This document shows positions 1 through 7,098 of a stretch of DNA of 17,697 nt, piece by piece (the stretch's first letter is position 1; each line of letters starts with the position of its first letter). The position numbers were made by a program, and so were the translations under genes. The DNA lies in contig CALLWN010000318.1 in assembly GCA_938016505.1 (NCBI GenBank), forward strand, positions 1 to 17,697, in the 5' to 3' direction. The notes beneath the pieces were generated by a model that searched no databases, had not been told where the DNA came from, and worked only from the letters and a program-made list of their open reading frames with translations. The stretch comes from an uncultured Sphingomonadaceae bacterium. GTDB lineage: Bacteria; Pseudomonadota; Alphaproteobacteria; Sphingomonadales; Sphingomonadaceae.

Positions 1-731
1 AGGGCCCGCGGATCGACATCGCGCTCGACCCGCTGGAGGGCACCACCATCACTGCCAAGGCCGGGCCCAACGCGATGGCCGTGCTCGCCATTGCCGAGGA
101 AGGCGGTCTTCTCAACGCGCCCGATGTCTACATGGACAAGCTGGCGGTGGGGCCTGGCTACCCGGATGGCGTGGTCAGCCTCGACCGCAGCCCGAGCGAG
201 AATATCGAGGCGCTGGCGAAGGCCAAGGGTGTCGCGCCCAACGAGATCATTGCCTGCGTGCTCGACCGTCCGCGCCACGAGGCGCTCATCCGCGAACTTC
301 GGGGCCTCGGCTGCGGCATCCATCTGATCGGCGATGGCGACGTCGCTGGCGTGATCGCCGTGACCAACCCCGAGACCACGATCGACATCTACATGGGCGC
401 CGGCGGCGCTCCCGAAGGGGTGCTTGCAGCAGCCGCGCTGCGCTGCGTCGGCGGCCAGTTCGAGGGCCGGCTGCTGTTCCGCAACGAGGACGAGCGCAAC
501 CGCGCGCGGCGGATCGGGATCACCGACCTCGACCGCATCTACCACCTCCACGATCTCGCCCGGGGCGATGTCATCTTTGCTGCAACCGGCGTGACCGACG
601 GCTCGCTGCTGCAGGGCGTCAAGCGGCTGCGCACCGGGCGGATCACCACCGAGTCGGTCGTGATGCGGGCATCGTCGGGCACCATCCGCTGGGTTCGCGG
701 CGACCGCGCCGGCGACCCGCCGCTGCTCTGA
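1..731 (+). CDS. glpX: Class II fructose-1,6-bisphosphatase GlpX, 3' part
   Basis: The reading frame is open from base 3 to a TGA at 729-731, so the gene enters from outside the window and its N-terminus is missing. The visible part begins with IDIALDPLEGTT, which matches the metal- and phosphate-binding D-P-x-[ED]-G-T motif of GlpX-type phosphatases. This is followed by PNAMAVLAIAE and by APDVYMDKLAVGPGYP, both typical of the family. GlpX hydrolyses fructose 1,6-bisphosphate to fructose 6-phosphate in cytosolic gluconeogenesis and needs Mn or Mg. About 242 residues remain of a usual length near 320-330. The C-terminal block ITTESVVMRASSGTIRWV is intact, so the 3' end looks functional. The next gene is recJ, an order I recall from sphingomonads and other alphaproteobacteria. 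The family call is secure; the upstream start cannot be seen. Confidence 0.93.
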   Translation, partial: GPRIDIALDPLEGTTITAKAGPNAMAVLAIAEEGGLLNAPDVYMDKLAVGPGYPDGVVSLDRSPSENIEALAKAKGVAPNEIIACVLDRPRHEALIRELRGLGCGIHLIGDGDVAGVIAVTNPETTIDIYMGAGGAPEGVLAAAALRCVGGQFEGRLLFRNEDERNRARRIGITDLDRIYHLHDLARGDVIFAATGVTDGSLLQGVKRLRTGRITTESVVMRASSGTIRWVRGDRAGDPPLL

Positions 732-913
732 CCCGCGCCCTCCCGGGCCGGGCTGGGGAGCCGGCCGCAACCCCGCTTGGGGTTGGACGCGGCGTCTCCG
801 GCCGGCCCTGGCAATGGCGTGCGGCACCTCTCGATCTGGCGGCTGCGCAGGCCTATGGCGCGGACGCACTTGCCGCGAGCCTTCTCGTTGCGCGCGGGTG
901 CCCCGAGGCCGAT
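728..913 (+). other. recJ: In-frame N-terminal extension of recJ lacking an ATG, GTG or TTG start
   Basis: In the recJ frame the sequence stays open upstream of the first usable start (GTG at 914). Bases 776-913 translate to residues that look like a genuine RecJ N-terminus: LGVGRGVSGRPWQWRAAP, then a stretch ending in GCPEADVPRLLHP. RecJ proteins normally carry such a segment ahead of the DHH domain. I found no ATG, GTG or TTG in this frame from about 602 to 913. The best placed candidate is a CTG at 728-730 that overlaps the glpX stop as CTGA, copying the ATGA coupling used elsewhere in the window. Alternatives are another rare start codon, or a one-base error in the read upstream of 776. 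The extension is seen; the start is inferred. Confidence 0.5.
768..785 (+). other. Perfect 7 bp hairpin at the glpX-recJ junction
   Basis: CAACCCC (768-774), loop GCTT (775-778) and GGGGTTG (779-785) form a perfect GC-rich stem-loop 37 bases after the glpX stop. A second, imperfect stem lies just upstream at 747-766, where GGCCG pairs with CGGCC around a bulged G. No T-tract follows, so a classical intrinsic terminator is unlikely. The hairpin falls inside the probable recJ N-terminal coding sequence. It could attenuate or modulate recJ expression, or it could simply reflect high GC content. Confidence 0.35.
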
Positions 914-2533
914 GTGCCCCGGCTGCTCCACCCTGCGCTGCGCGACTGGCTTCCCGATCCGTCCGCCTTCCGCGACATGGATGCAGCAGCCTCCCGGCTT
1001 GCCGATGCCGTGGTGCGCGGCGAGCGTGTCACGCTGTTCGCCGACTATGATGTCGACGGCGCGACCTCGGCTGCCATCCTCATGCGCACCTTGCGCGCGG
1101 TGGGTGCTGCGCCCGACCACTACATCCCTGATCGCCTCCTTGAAGGCTATGGGCCGTCGGCAGAGGCGCTTCTTGCGCTGAAGGCGCGCGGCAGCGCGCT
1201 GGTGGTGCTGCTCGATTGCGGCACCCAGGCCTTCACCGAGGTGGAGGCTGCGCGCGCAGCCGGCCTTCCCGTCATCATCGTCGATCACCACAAGGCCTCG
1301 ACCGCGCTTCCGCCTGCCCTCGCTGTCATCAACCCCAACCGCTTCGACGAGCTGGCCGACGGCGGAGTTGCTGCCGCACATGCCAGCCTGTGCACGGCGG
1401 GTCTTGCCTTCCTCCTTGCTGTCGCCCTGGTCCGGGAGTTGCGCCGGCGCGGCCAGTTCGCGCGCCTGCCGGAGCCACGGCTCGCCGAGCTGCTCGACCT
1501 CGTCGCGCTCGGAACGGTTGCCGACGTGATGCCGCTTACCGGCCTCAACCGGACCTATGTCGCGCTTGGGCTGAAGCGGCTTGCCGGGCGGGCCAACGCG
1601 GGCCTTGCCGCTCTGCTCGACGTGGCCGGGCTTGTGACTGCGACAGCGGGTGATCTCGGCTATCATCTGGGTCCGCGCGTCAACGCCGGAGGCAGGGTCG
1701 GGACGGCCGATCTCGGTGTGCGGCTGCTGACAACATCCGACCCGGCGGAGGCGCGCCGGCTTGCAGCCGAGCTCGACGCGCTGAACGCGGCCCGGCGTGC
1801 GATCGAGGCCGAGGTTACCGAGGCCGCCCTGGCCTCCGCCGACCCGCAGACCCCGGTTGCAATCGCTGCGGGTGAAGGCTGGCATCCCGGTGTCATCGGG
1901 ATCGTCGCGGGCCGGCTGAAGGAGCGGCTGGCGCGCCCGGCCATCGTGATTGCGAAGGACGGCACGCGCCCCGCGAAGGGATCGGGCCGGTCGGTTTCCG
2001 GGGTCGATCTCGGCGCGGCAGTCATCGAGGCGAAGACGCGGGGGCTCCTGGTTGCAGGCGGTGGCCATGCGATGGCGGCAGGCCTCACGGTCCTGCCAGA
2101 AATGATCCCCGCGCTTTCGGCCTTCCTTGCCGAGCGGCTTGGCCCGGCGGTCGGGTCACTTGCTTCGTCCCGGCCGCTTGCGATCGACCTGACTGTCGCT
2201 CCTGCCGGTCTTACCCCTGGGCTTCATGACGCCCTCGAGGCTGCAGGTCCCTATGGGGAGCGCTGGCCCGCGCCGCGGGTCGCGCTCGGGCCGCTGCGAA
2301 TCCTCGAGGCAAGCGAAACGTCGAGTGGCGGGCATGTCCGGCTCCTCGGTTGCGGAGCCGATGGCGCGCGGGTGCGTGCGGTCATGTTCCGCGCTGCGGA
2401 AACGCCGGTCGGTGCGACCCTTCTCGGCGCGAAGGGCCGCACCCTGCACCTTGCCGGCCGGGTGGTGCGCAATGATTGGCAGGGCCAGTCCCGCGCCGAA
2501 CTCCACCTTGACGACGCAGCAGTCGCCGACTAA
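914..2533 (+). CDS. recJ: Single-stranded-DNA-specific exonuclease RecJ
   Basis: RecJ is a 5'-3' exonuclease on single-stranded DNA that acts in RecF-pathway recombination and in mismatch and base-excision repair. Counting from the GTG at 914, the DHH phosphoesterase motifs are present in order: DYDVDG at about 44-49, LDCGT with D101, and VDHHK with D124-H125-H126, followed by INPNRFD. ALGTVADVMPL closes the DHH domain. The DHHA1 part carries HPGVIGIVAGRLKER and GGHAMAAGLT. An OB-fold-like C-terminus ends with the TAA-class stop at 2531-2533. At 539 residues it is short compared with about 570-600 for the family. The missing piece matches an open in-frame stretch upstream, so 914 is probably not the true start. 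It is annotated here because it is the first standard start codon. The family call is secure. Confidence 0.93.
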   Translation: MPRLLHPALRDWLPDPSAFRDMDAAASRLADAVVRGERVTLFADYDVDGATSAAILMRTLRAVGAAPDHYIPDRLLEGYGPSAEALLALKARGSALVVLLDCGTQAFTEVEAARAAGLPVIIVDHHKASTALPPALAVINPNRFDELADGGVAAAHASLCTAGLAFLLAVALVRELRRRGQFARLPEPRLAELLDLVALGTVADVMPLTGLNRTYVALGLKRLAGRANAGLAALLDVAGLVTATAGDLGYHLGPRVNAGGRVGTADLGVRLLTTSDPAEARRLAAELDALNAARRAIEAEVTEAALASADPQTPVAIAAGEGWHPGVIGIVAGRLKERLARPAIVIAKDGTRPAKGSGRSVSGVDLGAAVIEAKTRGLLVAGGGHAMAAGLTVLPEMIPALSAFLAERLGPAVGSLASSRPLAIDLTVAPAGLTPGLHDALEAAGPYGERWPAPRVALGPLRILEASETSSGGHVRLLGCGADGARVRAVMFRAAETPVGATLLGAKGRTLHLAGRVVRNDWQGQSRAELHLDDAAVAD

Positions 2534-2552
2534 TCGGCCGCCTCCCCCGCAT

Positions 2553-2628
2553 GGCCCCTTCGTCTAGCGGTCTAGGACGTCGCCCTTTCACGGCGAAAAC
2601 ACGGGTTCGAGTCCCGTAGGGGTCGCCA
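2553..2628 (+). tRNA. tRNA-Glu (anticodon TTC)
   Basis: A complete 76-base cloverleaf can be folded by hand. The acceptor arm GGCCCCT pairs with AGGGGTC (one G-U), followed by discriminator G and an encoded CCA. The anticodon arm is TCGCC, loop CTTTCAC, GGCGA, which puts anticodon TTC at 2587-2589. The T arm is CGGG-TTCGAGT-CCCG. The D arm contains CTAGCGGTCTAGG. TTC reads GAA and GAG, so this is glutamate tRNA. It lies 19 bases after recJ on the same strand. tRNA genes are common integration sites, but no integrase or repeated tRNA 3' end was seen downstream. Confidence 0.97.
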
Positions 2629-2630
2629 AG

Positions 2631-2666
2631 TCGGTGTCGGGGTCGGTCTCGGGGTCGGTCTCGGGT
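2631..2666 (+). repeat. 12 bp tandem repeat, three copies, just after tRNA-Glu
   Basis: Three direct copies of a 12-base unit lie head to tail: TCGGTGTCGGGG, TCGGTCTCGGGG and TCGGTCTCGGGT, with one mismatch each against the middle copy. The array starts two bases after the tRNA CCA. It is not self-complementary and no function is known for it. It may be slippage-prone DNA, or a processing or termination region for the tRNA transcript. Confidence 0.75.
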
Positions 2667-2726
2667 CTGACTGGTTCTGCTGGCGACAGGTTCGCCGTGG
2701 CGTGCATGGCAGCCGGGTAACGAGAG

Positions 2727-2768
2727 CAGCCAAGTCTCCCAGGCAGCCAGGTCTCCCAGGCAGCCAAG
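2727..2768 (+). repeat. 17 bp tandem repeat, about 2.5 copies
   Basis: CAGCCAAGTCTCCCAGG (2727-2743) is followed directly by CAGCCAGGTCTCCCAGG (2744-2760) and by a partial third copy, CAGCCAAG. The two full units differ at one base. Together with the 12 bp array it occupies part of the 305-base gap between the tRNA and the GTPase gene. I see no convincing gene in that gap; the only other item noted is a perfect CACCCGGGTG palindrome at 2778-2787. Confidence 0.7.
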
Positions 2769-2933
2769 CATCCGGAGCACCCGGGTGTCGATTGCGGCCG
2801 GGTCTCGCTGGCCGTGCGTTCGTGGCCGCGGATGCCGTTGCATTCCCGCATGCGCCGGACGCGATCAGCGCAGCTTGAGCTTGCGCCTTGTCGCCGCTAG
2901 CATGTGACAGTATCTCATCTCAAAGGTCAGATC

Positions 2934-4142
2934 ATGCCCGAGGTCCGCCTTCCCGTCACCGTCCTGTCCGGCTTCCTGGGGGCTGGCAAGACCACGCTGC
3001 TCAACCACATTCTTGCCAACCGCGAAGGGCGGCGGGTGGCGGTCATCGTCAACGACATGTCAGAAGTGAACATCGACGCCGACCTCGTGCGCGGCGGCGA
3101 GGCCATGCTGGCGCGCGGACAGGAAACGCTGGTCGAGATGACCAACGGCTGCATCTGCTGCACTCTCAGGGAGGATCTCCTGAAGGAGGTGCGCGCGCTT
3201 GCCGAAGCGGGGCGGTTCGACGCGCTCGTGATCGAGTCGACCGGCATCTCCGAGCCGTTGCCGGTGGCTGCGACCTTCAGCTTCGTCGACGAGGCCGGAG
3301 AGAGCCTCTCTGATGTCGCACGGCTCGACACGATGGTGACCGTTGTCGATGCCGCCAACCTGCTGAACGACTATGCGAGCCAGGATTTCCTCGCCGACCG
3401 GGGCGAGGTGGCAGGCGAAGGCGACCGGCGGACGCTGGTCGGACTTCTGGTCGAGCAGATCGAGTTCGCCGACGTGATCCTTCTCAACAAGGTCTCCGAC
3501 GCGCGGGACCTGCCCACCGTGCGCAAACTCGTGCGGGCGCTCAACCCCGATGCGCGGATCCTCGAGGCCGACCACGCCCGGGTGCCGCTGTCGGAGGTGC
3601 TGGAGACTGGCCGGTTCGACCCCGACAAGGCCGAGACCCACCCGCTGTGGGCGAAGGAGCTCTACGGCTTTGCCGACCATCGCCCCGAGACCGAGACCTA
3701 CGGGATCGAGAGCTTTGTCTGGCGGGCCCGCCGGCCGTTCGAGCCGGCCAGGTTCCGCGCCTTCCTGAACCAGTCGTGGCCCGGGGTCGTGCGTGCCAAG
3801 GGGCATTTCTGGCTGGCGACCCGGCCCGACTGGGTGGGCGAGATGAGCCAGGCCGGGCCGCAGGTGACGAGCCAGGCGCTCGGGCGCTGGTGGGCGGCGA
3901 TCCCGAAGGAACGCTGGCCCAAGGACCATCCCGCCTTCCGCGCCATGGTCCGCCAGCACTGGCACGAGGAATGGGGCGACCGGCGGCAGGAACTCGTCTT
4001 CATCGGGATCGACATGGACCGGGCCTGGATCGAGGCGGCGCTCGAGGCGTGCCTCGTGCCCGAGGATCGCTTTGCGCCTGCGCGATGGGTTGCCCTGCCC
4101 GATCCATTCCCGGCCTGGGGCGAGCAGGCCGAGGCTGCCTGA
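2934..4142 (+). CDS. COG0523 (CobW/ZigA-type) GTP-binding metallochaperone
   Basis: This is a 402-residue G3E-family P-loop GTPase. The Walker A motif GFLGAGKTT spans residues 13-21. The metal-binding CxCC motif, in [10 protein letters not shown], has cysteines at 73, 75 and 76. A switch region ESTGISEP starts at 101, and the guanine-specificity motif LLNKVSD follows. The C-terminal CobW_C domain carries [12 protein letters not shown] and ends near [10 protein letters not shown]. Length and C-terminal wording resemble the zinc-related ZigA/YciC subgroup, which is thought to deliver zinc to client enzymes in the cytosol. That function is inferred from the family. The ATG at 2934 is preferred over an in-frame GTG at 2904, because AAAGG lies eight to nine bases ahead. 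The stop overlaps the next gene's start (TGATG), pointing to coupled translation. No convincing Zur box was found upstream. Confidence 0.9.
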   Translation: MPEVRLPVTVLSGFLGAGKTTLLNHILANREGRRVAVIVNDMSEVNIDADLVRGGEAMLARGQETLVEMTNGCICCTLREDLLKEVRALAEAGRFDALVIESTGISEPLPVAATFSFVDEAGESLSDVARLDTMVTVVDAANLLNDYASQDFLADRGEVAGEGDRRTLVGLLVEQIEFADVILLNKVSDARDLPTVRKLVRALNPDARILEADHARVPLSEVLETGRFDPDKAETHPLWAKELYGFADHRPETETYGIESFVWRARRPFEPARFRAFLNQSWPGVVRAKGHFWLATRPDWVGEMSQAGPQVTSQALGRWWAAIPKERWPKDHPAFRAMVRQHWHEEWGDRRQELVFIGIDMDRAWIEAALEACLVPEDRFAPARWVALPDPFPAWGEQAEAA

Positions 4143-4711
4143 TGGCGGGCGCCGCACGCGCCCGGGCCCTGGTGGACCGGTGGGCTGCCATCCATGACCC
4201 GGCGATGTCGCTGGTGGTCGAGCCCACGCCCGCACCCACTGGAGCCTGGGTCGGAGAGCTTCTGGCGCAGGCGCCTTTCACCTGGCGCGTCACCGGACCG
4301 GCCGCGACGATCGCGACCCGTCTGGCCGATGCACCCCCGGAGCTGCAGAGGCTCGTGTCTGCCCATGCCCGGCGCTTCGCCGAGCTGATGGGCGTCGGCG
4401 ATGTCATGGTCAGGGTCGAAGCGGTCACCGGCAACGCCTGCACCAGGCTGCACGCCGACTATACCGATGTCCGGCTCATCGTGACGCTCGCCGGCCCAGG
4501 CACCGAGCATGTCGGCGGAAGCGACCCCGCCGCCCCGGTCCGGGAGATTCCGACCGGCCATGTGGCGCTGTTCAAGGGCCGCACCTACCCGGGTGCCGAC
4601 TGCTGCCGCCACATGCCCTGCCTGCACCGCTCCCCCCAGATCGCAGGCACAGGCAGGCGCCGGCTGGTGCTGGTGATCGACACGGCGCGGCCTGACGCGG
4701 AGCAGGGCTGA
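4142..4711 (+). CDS. DUF1826 domain protein coupled to the GTPase
   Basis: The 189-residue protein starts at an ATG sharing its A with the GTPase stop codon. The central and C-terminal parts match the DUF1826 pattern as I remember it: RVEAVTGNACTRLHADY, VTLAGPGTEHV, a GHVALFKG segment, and the ending HRSPQIAGTGRRRLVLVID. The biochemical role of DUF1826 is not established. Genes of this family recur beside COG0523 GTPases, so a role in zinc limitation or as a client of the chaperone is plausible (inference). H104-x-D106 and H162, with following arginines, are spaced somewhat like the iron ligands of 2-oxoglutarate dioxygenases. C154, C155 and C160 could also bind metal. No signal peptide or membrane segment is visible. 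A longer in-frame opening upstream inside the GTPase gene is a shadow. Confidence 0.8.
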   Translation: MAGAARARALVDRWAAIHDPAMSLVVEPTPAPTGAWVGELLAQAPFTWRVTGPAATIATRLADAPPELQRLVSAHARRFAELMGVGDVMVRVEAVTGNACTRLHADYTDVRLIVTLAGPGTEHVGGSDPAAPVREIPTGHVALFKGRTYPGADCCRHMPCLHRSPQIAGTGRRRLVLVIDTARPDAEQG

Positions 4712-4841
4712 GGCGACCCCCTGCCGCAAGTGCGACGGCTCGAGGCCGCTGGCGCAGATGGCACCGGCTGGCGACCCCCCAACCGCAGCATAGAACGGCG
4801 AAGCTCCCCAAGTGGCGAGGGTGGTTCGGCTGGAATGCGCC

Positions 4842-4869
4842 TTGCCAAAAGGAGCCCGGCCGGTATCTC
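4842..4869 (+). promoter_or_regulatory. Candidate promoter for the first Rieske operon
   Basis: In the 207-base gap before the Rieske gene, TTGCCA (4842-4847) is followed after 16 bases by TATCTC (4864-4869). The -35 match is good and the -10 match is weak. A start near 4876 would give a leader of roughly 40 bases. I see nothing else definite in this gap. Confidence 0.25.
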
Positions 4870-4918
4870 TATGCGAGGAGAGGCGGCCGGTGACAAGGCC
4901 GGCGAGGAGGATGGGCAG

Positions 4919-6259
4919 ATGACGGCAGCAACCACCCAGGCGCCGCAGGTGCGCGCCCGCGCCGACATGGCGAAGTTTCGCGAGCCCGAGTTCCGCAACA
5001 CGCCGATCACGCCCGAGCGCTACTTTTCGAAAGCGTGGGCCGACCGGGAGTGGGAGCGGCTGTGGACCCGCACATGGCAGATCGCAGGGGTGACCGCGCA
5101 GGTGAAGAACAAGGGCGACTGGCTGACGGCGGACTTCGGCCCCGAGACCATCCTGTGCGTGCGCGGCGATGATGACCGGGTGCGGGCCTTCTACAATGTG
5201 TGCCAGCATCGCGGCATGCCGGTCGTCTCCGGGGAACAGGGCCATGCCCGGCGCCTCCTGTGCCCCTACCATGGCTGGGCCTATGACCTTGCCGGGCGGC
5301 TGAAGACCGTGCCCGACGAGGCCGATTTCCTGCAGGGCTCGCCCTGCGACAAGCTCAACCTGGTCGAGATCCCGTGCGAGCTCTGGGCCGGGTTCGTCTG
5401 GATCAACATGGACGCGGGCGCAGTGCCGTTGCGCACCTATCTCGGGCCGATCGTTCCGCAGATCGAGACCTACCCGATGGAGAAGATGGTGCGCACCCAT
5501 TGGGTCACGATCGAGGGCAATTTCAACTGGAAGCTCGTCCAGGACAATTTCAACGAGAGCTACCATGTGCCCTTCGTCCACCCGCAAACGAAGTTCGTCA
5601 TGGAATATGCCCACCAGCACTGCCAGTTCGATCTCTACCCGGAGGGCCATGCCCGGATGTTCATGCCCGGCGCTGGCCCGACCCGCCAGCTTCAGGGCGG
5701 CGAGAATGAGACGCTCGCCTATCTCGCCGAGGAGCTGAAGTTCTGGGATCTCGACCCGGATCAGTTCCGCGGCGGGAAGACGCGGGAAATCCGCGCCGCG
5801 CTCCAGAAGGCCAAGCGCGAAAAAGGCGCAGAGAAGGGCTTCGACTTTTCAAGCTACCACGACGATCAGCTGACCGATCACTGGCACTACACGATCTTTC
5901 CCAACCTCTCCTTCAGCCTGAAGCCGGATGGCAATATCTGGCTGCGTGCGCGCCCGCACGAGACCGACCCGGAGAAATGCTATTTCGACATGTGGTACAT
6001 GACCCTGTTTCCGGAAGGCACCGAGCGCTACTATTCGCAGAGCATGGCAGAGTGGGTCGATGTCTCGGTTCCCGCCCCGCATGTGCAGGGCAAGGCTGGC
6101 GAGGTGTCGTGCGGCCCCGGAATCGACCAGGATGTCTCGGTCTGGGAACGCCAGCAGCGCGGGCTGAAGTCGCGCGGCTACCGGCGGGACTATCTCGCCT
6201 GGCAGGAACGGCGGGTGCGCTACTTCCACGAAAATCTCGAGAAATGGCTGGCCGACTGA
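4919..6259 (+). CDS. Rieske non-heme iron oxygenase, alpha subunit (A)
   Basis: The 446-residue protein is the catalytic component of a Rieske ring-hydroxylating or demethylating oxygenase. The [2Fe-2S] ligands are C95-x-H97 (CQHRG) and C115-x2-H118 (CPYHGW). The mononuclear iron site is in NWKLVQDNFNESYHVPFVH, with H216 and H221; the likely third ligand is D405 in DQDVSVWE. The bridging acid between the centres is E213, where naphthalene-type dioxygenases have Asp. The ATG at 4919 is chosen because GAGGAGG ends eight bases before it; in-frame ATGs further up lack this and would add unrelated sequence. It is followed after 42 bases by the ABM protein. No beta subunit, ferredoxin or reductase is adjacent. 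The substrate is unknown; the family assignment is firm. Confidence 0.92.
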   Translation: MTAATTQAPQVRARADMAKFREPEFRNTPITPERYFSKAWADREWERLWTRTWQIAGVTAQVKNKGDWLTADFGPETILCVRGDDDRVRAFYNVCQHRGMPVVSGEQGHARRLLCPYHGWAYDLAGRLKTVPDEADFLQGSPCDKLNLVEIPCELWAGFVWINMDAGAVPLRTYLGPIVPQIETYPMEKMVRTHWVTIEGNFNWKLVQDNFNESYHVPFVHPQTKFVMEYAHQHCQFDLYPEGHARMFMPGAGPTRQLQGGENETLAYLAEELKFWDLDPDQFRGGKTREIRAALQKAKREKGAEKGFDFSSYHDDQLTDHWHYTIFPNLSFSLKPDGNIWLRARPHETDPEKCYFDMWYMTLFPEGTERYYSQSMAEWVDVSVPAPHVQGKAGEVSCGPGIDQDVSVWERQQRGLKSRGYRRDYLAWQERRVRYFHENLEKWLAD

Positions 6260-6301
6260 GCAGGTGACGCGCCGGACGCCGGTGCAAAGGGGGAGGGGAG
6301 G

Positions 6302-6652
6302 ATGCCGGTCCTGATCTCGGCGGTCATCGATCTCGCGGCTGCAGGCGCCGAGCAGGCGCTGCGCGATGCCCAGCCCTTCATCGCGGCCTCGCGCGCCGAG
6401 CCGGGGTGCATCGCCTATGACTGGGCTCTCGACCCGGCCACCCCGGGCCGAGTCCATGTGTTCGAGGCCTGGGAGAGTGAAGAGGCGCTCGCCGGCCATT
6501 TCCGCGACCCGAGCTACGCCGCGATGCGCGACCATTTGGGCCGCTCCGGCCTCGTTTCGGCGCGGTCGGCCAAATATCGCTGCGATCTCGTCGAGCCGGT
6601 CTATGACGCTGCCGGCGTTCCGCAGGCGCATTTCGGGAGGATGGGGCGATGA
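6302..6652 (+). CDS. ABM-fold (antibiotic biosynthesis monooxygenase/YgiN-like) protein
   Basis: This 116-residue protein has the pattern of a dimeric ferredoxin-like alpha/beta-barrel ABM domain. An N-terminal beta strand (MPVLISAVIDL) leads to a helix, followed by SRAEPGCIAYDWALDP, the strand VHVFEAWES and the helix EEALAGHFRDPSY. Family members are cofactor-free oxygenases acting on quinols and polyketides, or heme-degrading enzymes; many have no known substrate. A purine-rich ribosome site (GGGGGAGGGGAGG) directly precedes the ATG. The stop overlaps the next gene as ATGA, so it is probably co-translated with the SnoaL-like protein. It may process or detoxify a hydroquinone made by the neighbouring oxygenase, but this is inference from context. 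Confidence 0.85.
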   Translation: MPVLISAVIDLAAAGAEQALRDAQPFIAASRAEPGCIAYDWALDPATPGRVHVFEAWESEEALAGHFRDPSYAAMRDHLGRSGLVSARSAKYRCDLVEPVYDAAGVPQAHFGRMGR

Positions 6653-7056
6653 GGGGATTTTCGGGCGACATGGCCGACCGGCTGGCGATCCGCGAGCGGA
6701 TCGAGGCCTACAATGACGCGGTGTTCCGCCGCGACGCCGACGACTGGGCCGAATGCTGGGCCGAAGATGCAGTGTGGGAAGTGGCGGGCCAGAAGGCCGA
6801 AGGCCGCGCGAACATCAGGGCGCTGTGGCTCCAGCTCATGGCCGGGTTCGAGACGGTCGGCATGTATGTGAACCATGGGGCAGTCGCAGTCGAAGGCGAC
6901 GTGGCGCAGTCGCGCTGCTACATGCTTGAGATGATGAAGCAGGTGGATGGCACCGAGCGCTTCGTCTCGGGCCGCTATGACGACCAGCTCCGGCGCGACC
7001 CGGACGGCCAGTGGCGCTTCACCGGCCGCGCCTACACCGTGCTCCAGATGCGCTGA
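6649..7056 (+). CDS. SnoaL/NTF2-like protein, first unit
   Basis: The 135-residue protein belongs to the NTF2-like cone-fold superfamily. The sequence shows the usual helix start (ADRLAIRERIEAYNDAVFRRD), the turn AECWAEDAVWEV and an alternating strand pattern ending in GQWRFTGRAYTVL. Candidate pocket residues are Y21, D29 and H76. Superfamily members include polyketide cyclases, Delta5-3-ketosteroid isomerase, dehydratases and the beta subunits of Rieske dioxygenases. The start overlaps the ABM stop by four bases; an in-frame ATG at 6670 (MADRL) is a possible alternative. It is clearly shorter than, and divergent from, the three - strand SnoaL-like proteins further along. It could be a partner or downstream enzyme of the Rieske oxygenase at 4919. 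Confidence 0.85.
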   Translation: MRGFSGDMADRLAIRERIEAYNDAVFRRDADDWAECWAEDAVWEVAGQKAEGRANIRALWLQLMAGFETVGMYVNHGAVAVEGDVAQSRCYMLEMMKQVDGTERFVSGRYDDQLRRDPDGQWRFTGRAYTVLQMR

Positions 7057-7067
7057 CCGGGGCGAAT

Positions 7068-7093
7068 CCGCCGTCGGCCGGAGCCGGTGGCGG
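7068..7093. terminator. Candidate bidirectional terminator hairpin between convergent genes
   Basis: In the 42-base gap between two converging SnoaL-like genes, CCGCCGTCGGC (7068-7078) can pair with GCCGGTGGCGG (7083-7093) around a CGGA loop. This gives an 11 bp stem with two G-U pairs. Location between converging ends suits a shared terminator. No T-run follows on either strand, so it would be atypical or Rho-assisted. Confidence 0.45.
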
Positions 7094-7098
7094 TCGGC

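Noticed and set aside
539..2068. Long open frame of 509 codons on the - strand across recJ
   Set aside because: It is the antisense of recJ; the peptide is Arg- and Gly-rich with no family motif, as expected of shadows in GC-rich DNA.
2778..2787. CACCCGGGTG palindrome as an operator
   Set aside because: It is an isolated GC palindrome with no nearby promoter and is likely by chance at this base composition.
2890..2933. Zur box ahead of the GTPase gene
   Set aside because: TGAC and GTCA occur 17 bases apart, but there is no AT-rich palindrome resembling the known alphaproteobacterial Zur sites.
2553..4142. tRNA-Glu as an active integration site for a genomic island
   Set aside because: No integrase and no repeated tRNA 3' end were seen; the GTPase pair and the later genes show no visible change in composition.
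3698..5650. 650-codon open frame on the - strand
   Set aside because: It runs antisense to three well-supported genes and their gaps and contains no recognisable domain.
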